Positions 5,284 to 6,548 of a stretch of DNA of 6,548 nt are shown here, piece by piece. The notes below the pieces were generated by a model. The model did no database searches, was not told the DNA's origin, and saw nothing but the letters and a program-made list of their open reading frames with translations. Where the stretch lies: contig JAEWGK010000114.1 of the NCBI GenBank assembly GCA_023388385.1, positions 1-6,548 of the forward strand, read 5' to 3'. This stretch comes from Actinomycetes bacterium. GTDB taxonomy: Bacteria; Actinomycetota; Actinomycetes; Mycobacteriales; Mycobacteriaceae. How positions within the stretch are numbered: position 1 is the stretch's first letter; each line of letters starts with the position of its first letter. The position numbers and the translations under genes are program-made.

Positions 5284-6531
5284 ATGCCCGACGTTATCTT
5301 CCCGCTCGATTCCAGCCGGTCTTTTACCGACCAGGACATCATCGGCCACAACCGCTGGCACCCCGACATCCCGCCCGTCGCGACCGTGAAGCCGGGCGAC
5401 AGCTTCCGTGCCCACGTCCGCGAGTGGTTCGACGGGGCCATCCACAACGACGACTCCGCCCAGGACATCCGCGACGCCCCGCTCAACCACGTCCACTGCC
5501 TGTCGGGGCCATTCCGCATCGAGGGCGCCAAGCCCGGGGACCTGCTCATGGTCGACATACTGGACATCGGGCCGCTGCCGCAGGAGGATTCCGGCCCGCT
5601 GGCGGGGCAGGGCTGGGGGTACACGGGCATCTTCGCAAAAGACAACGGCGGCGGATTCCTCACCGATCGCTTCCCGGACGCGTACAAGGCCATCTGGGAC
5701 TTCAGCGGGCAGAAGGCCACCAGCCGCCACATCCCGCACGTGTCCTTCACCGGCATGATCCACCCCGGGCTCATGGGCACCGCTCCGTCCCATGCGCTGC
5801 TCGGGGAGTGGAACCGTCGCGAGGCCGCGCTCATCGCCACCGATCCCGAGCGGGTGCCGCCGCTTGCGCTTCCTCCGGAGCCGGACGGCGCGGTGCTCGG
5901 CTCCCTGTCGGGTGAGGACTTCGACCGCGTCGCAGCGGAGGCCGCCCGCACCGCTCCGCCGCGCGAGAACGGCGGCAACCAGGACATCAAGAACCTGACG
6001 AAGGGGTCGCGCGTCTTCTATCCGGTGTTCGTCGACGGTGCCAACCTGTCGTTCGGTGACCTCCACTTCTGCCAGGGCGACGGCGAGATCACGTTCTGTG
6101 GCGCCATCGAAATGGGCGGGTTCATGGATCTGCGCGTCGACGTCATCCCGAACGGCATGGAGACCTACGGTGTGAAGGAGAACGCGGTGTTCATGCCCGG
6201 CGACGTTGACCCGCACCATTCACGGTGGCTGGCGTTCTCCGGCGTGTCCGTGGCGGAGGACGGGCAGCAGCGGTACCTCGATTCGCAGCTCGCGTTCCAG
6301 CGTGCATGCCTGCACGCCATCGACTATCTGACGACGTTCGGATACTCCGCCGCCCAGGCCTATCTCCTGCTGGGCGCCGCACCGATCGAGGGACGGTTCT
6401 CGGGGGTCGTCGACATCCCGAACTCGTGCGCGACCGTGTACATCCCGACGGACATCTTCGACTTCGACGTCCGTCCCGGGAAGGACGGACCGGTCCGGAT
6501 CGATCCGGGCATCGGCGCCCCGGTGGCGTAG
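5284..6531 (+). CDS. fmdA: Formamidase (FmdA/AmdA family)
   Basis: A cytoplasmic enzyme that hydrolyses formamide to formate and ammonia, possibly also acting on other short amides. It is 415 residues, close to the 407 of Methylophilus FmdA. Family landmarks are present in order: HNRWHPDIPPVATVKPGD (22-39), NHVHCLSGPF (68-77), GWGYTG (110-115), IPHVSFTGMIHPGLMG (150-165), RENGGNQDIKNL (227-238) and GDLHFCQGDGEITFCGAIEM (258-277). This is the acetamidase/formamidase family (FmdA_AmdA), not the nitrilase-type AmiF. The match to formamidase over acetamidase rests on overall length, the N-terminus and the neighbouring fmdB. It is the second gene of the plus-strand operon. TAG at 6529-6531 ends it, and only 17 nt follow in the window, so the terminator is not visible. 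Confidence 0.95.
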   Translation: MPDVIFPLDSSRSFTDQDIIGHNRWHPDIPPVATVKPGDSFRAHVREWFDGAIHNDDSAQDIRDAPLNHVHCLSGPFRIEGAKPGDLLMVDILDIGPLPQEDSGPLAGQGWGYTGIFAKDNGGGFLTDRFPDAYKAIWDFSGQKATSRHIPHVSFTGMIHPGLMGTAPSHALLGEWNRREAALIATDPERVPPLALPPEPDGAVLGSLSGEDFDRVAAEAARTAPPRENGGNQDIKNLTKGSRVFYPVFVDGANLSFGDLHFCQGDGEITFCGAIEMGGFMDLRVDVIPNGMETYGVKENAVFMPGDVDPHHSRWLAFSGVSVAEDGQQRYLDSQLAFQRACLHAIDYLTTFGYSAAQAYLLLGAAPIEGRFSGVVDIPNSCATVYIPTDIFDFDVRPGKDGPVRIDPGIGAPVA

Positions 6532-6548
6532 CGCTCCGCGACCTCCGG

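Noticed and set aside
3483..5915. Very long plus-strand open frame crossing the chelatase-like gene, ureA, the intergenic region and fmdB/fmdA
   Set aside because: It is antiparallel to or out of frame with recognised genes and has Arg/Pro/His-rich, unrecognisable sequence. Lack of stop codons is expected at this GC.
4891..6219. Minus-strand open frame opposite fmdB and fmdA
   Set aside because: It has no recognisable domain and is fully antiparallel to the well-supported formamidase.
1..6548. CRISPR array, tRNA, rRNA, insertion sequence or phage element
   Set aside because: I saw no regularly spaced repeats, no tRNA-like cloverleaf, no transposase or integrase sequence and no terminal inverted repeats anywhere in the window.

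Overview
The window looks like chromosomal DNA from a high-GC actinobacterium. GC content is very high throughout, actinobacterial gene order is seen (no ureE between ureC and ureF), and UreB carries a C-terminal extension of the kind I recall from corynebacterial UreB. The species cannot be named from the sequence alone.

The left three quarters (about 1-4654) are a urease operon on the minus strand, transcribed right to left: ureA (gamma subunit), a chelatase-like gene with a polyhistidine tail, ureB (beta), ureC (alpha, catalytic), ureF and ureG. ureG runs off the left edge. The first five genes are fused at their boundaries by TGATG or ATGAGTGA overlaps. An 85-nt gap with an AT-rich hairpin separates ureF from ureG. 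No ureE is visible, and ureD is not in the window.

The right part (4940-6531) is a plus-strand pair: fmdB, a small zinc-ribbon protein, and fmdA, a formamidase. The two operons diverge from a 285-bp GC-rich intergenic region (4655-4939) that must hold both promoters and probably shared nitrogen-control sites. Both release ammonia, urease from urea and formamidase from formamide, so the locus reads as a nitrogen-scavenging module.

The most notable element is the 289-residue gene wedged between ureA and ureB. Its body resembles a two-domain CbiX/SirB-type sirohydrochlorin chelatase with eroded active-site motifs, followed by a tail with 22 histidines in 37 residues. Because it is translationally coupled to the urease structural genes and ureE is absent, I infer that it is a nickel-binding or nickel-delivery protein for urease. 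That role is a hypothesis; the fold resemblance, the His tail and the gene position are read from the sequence.
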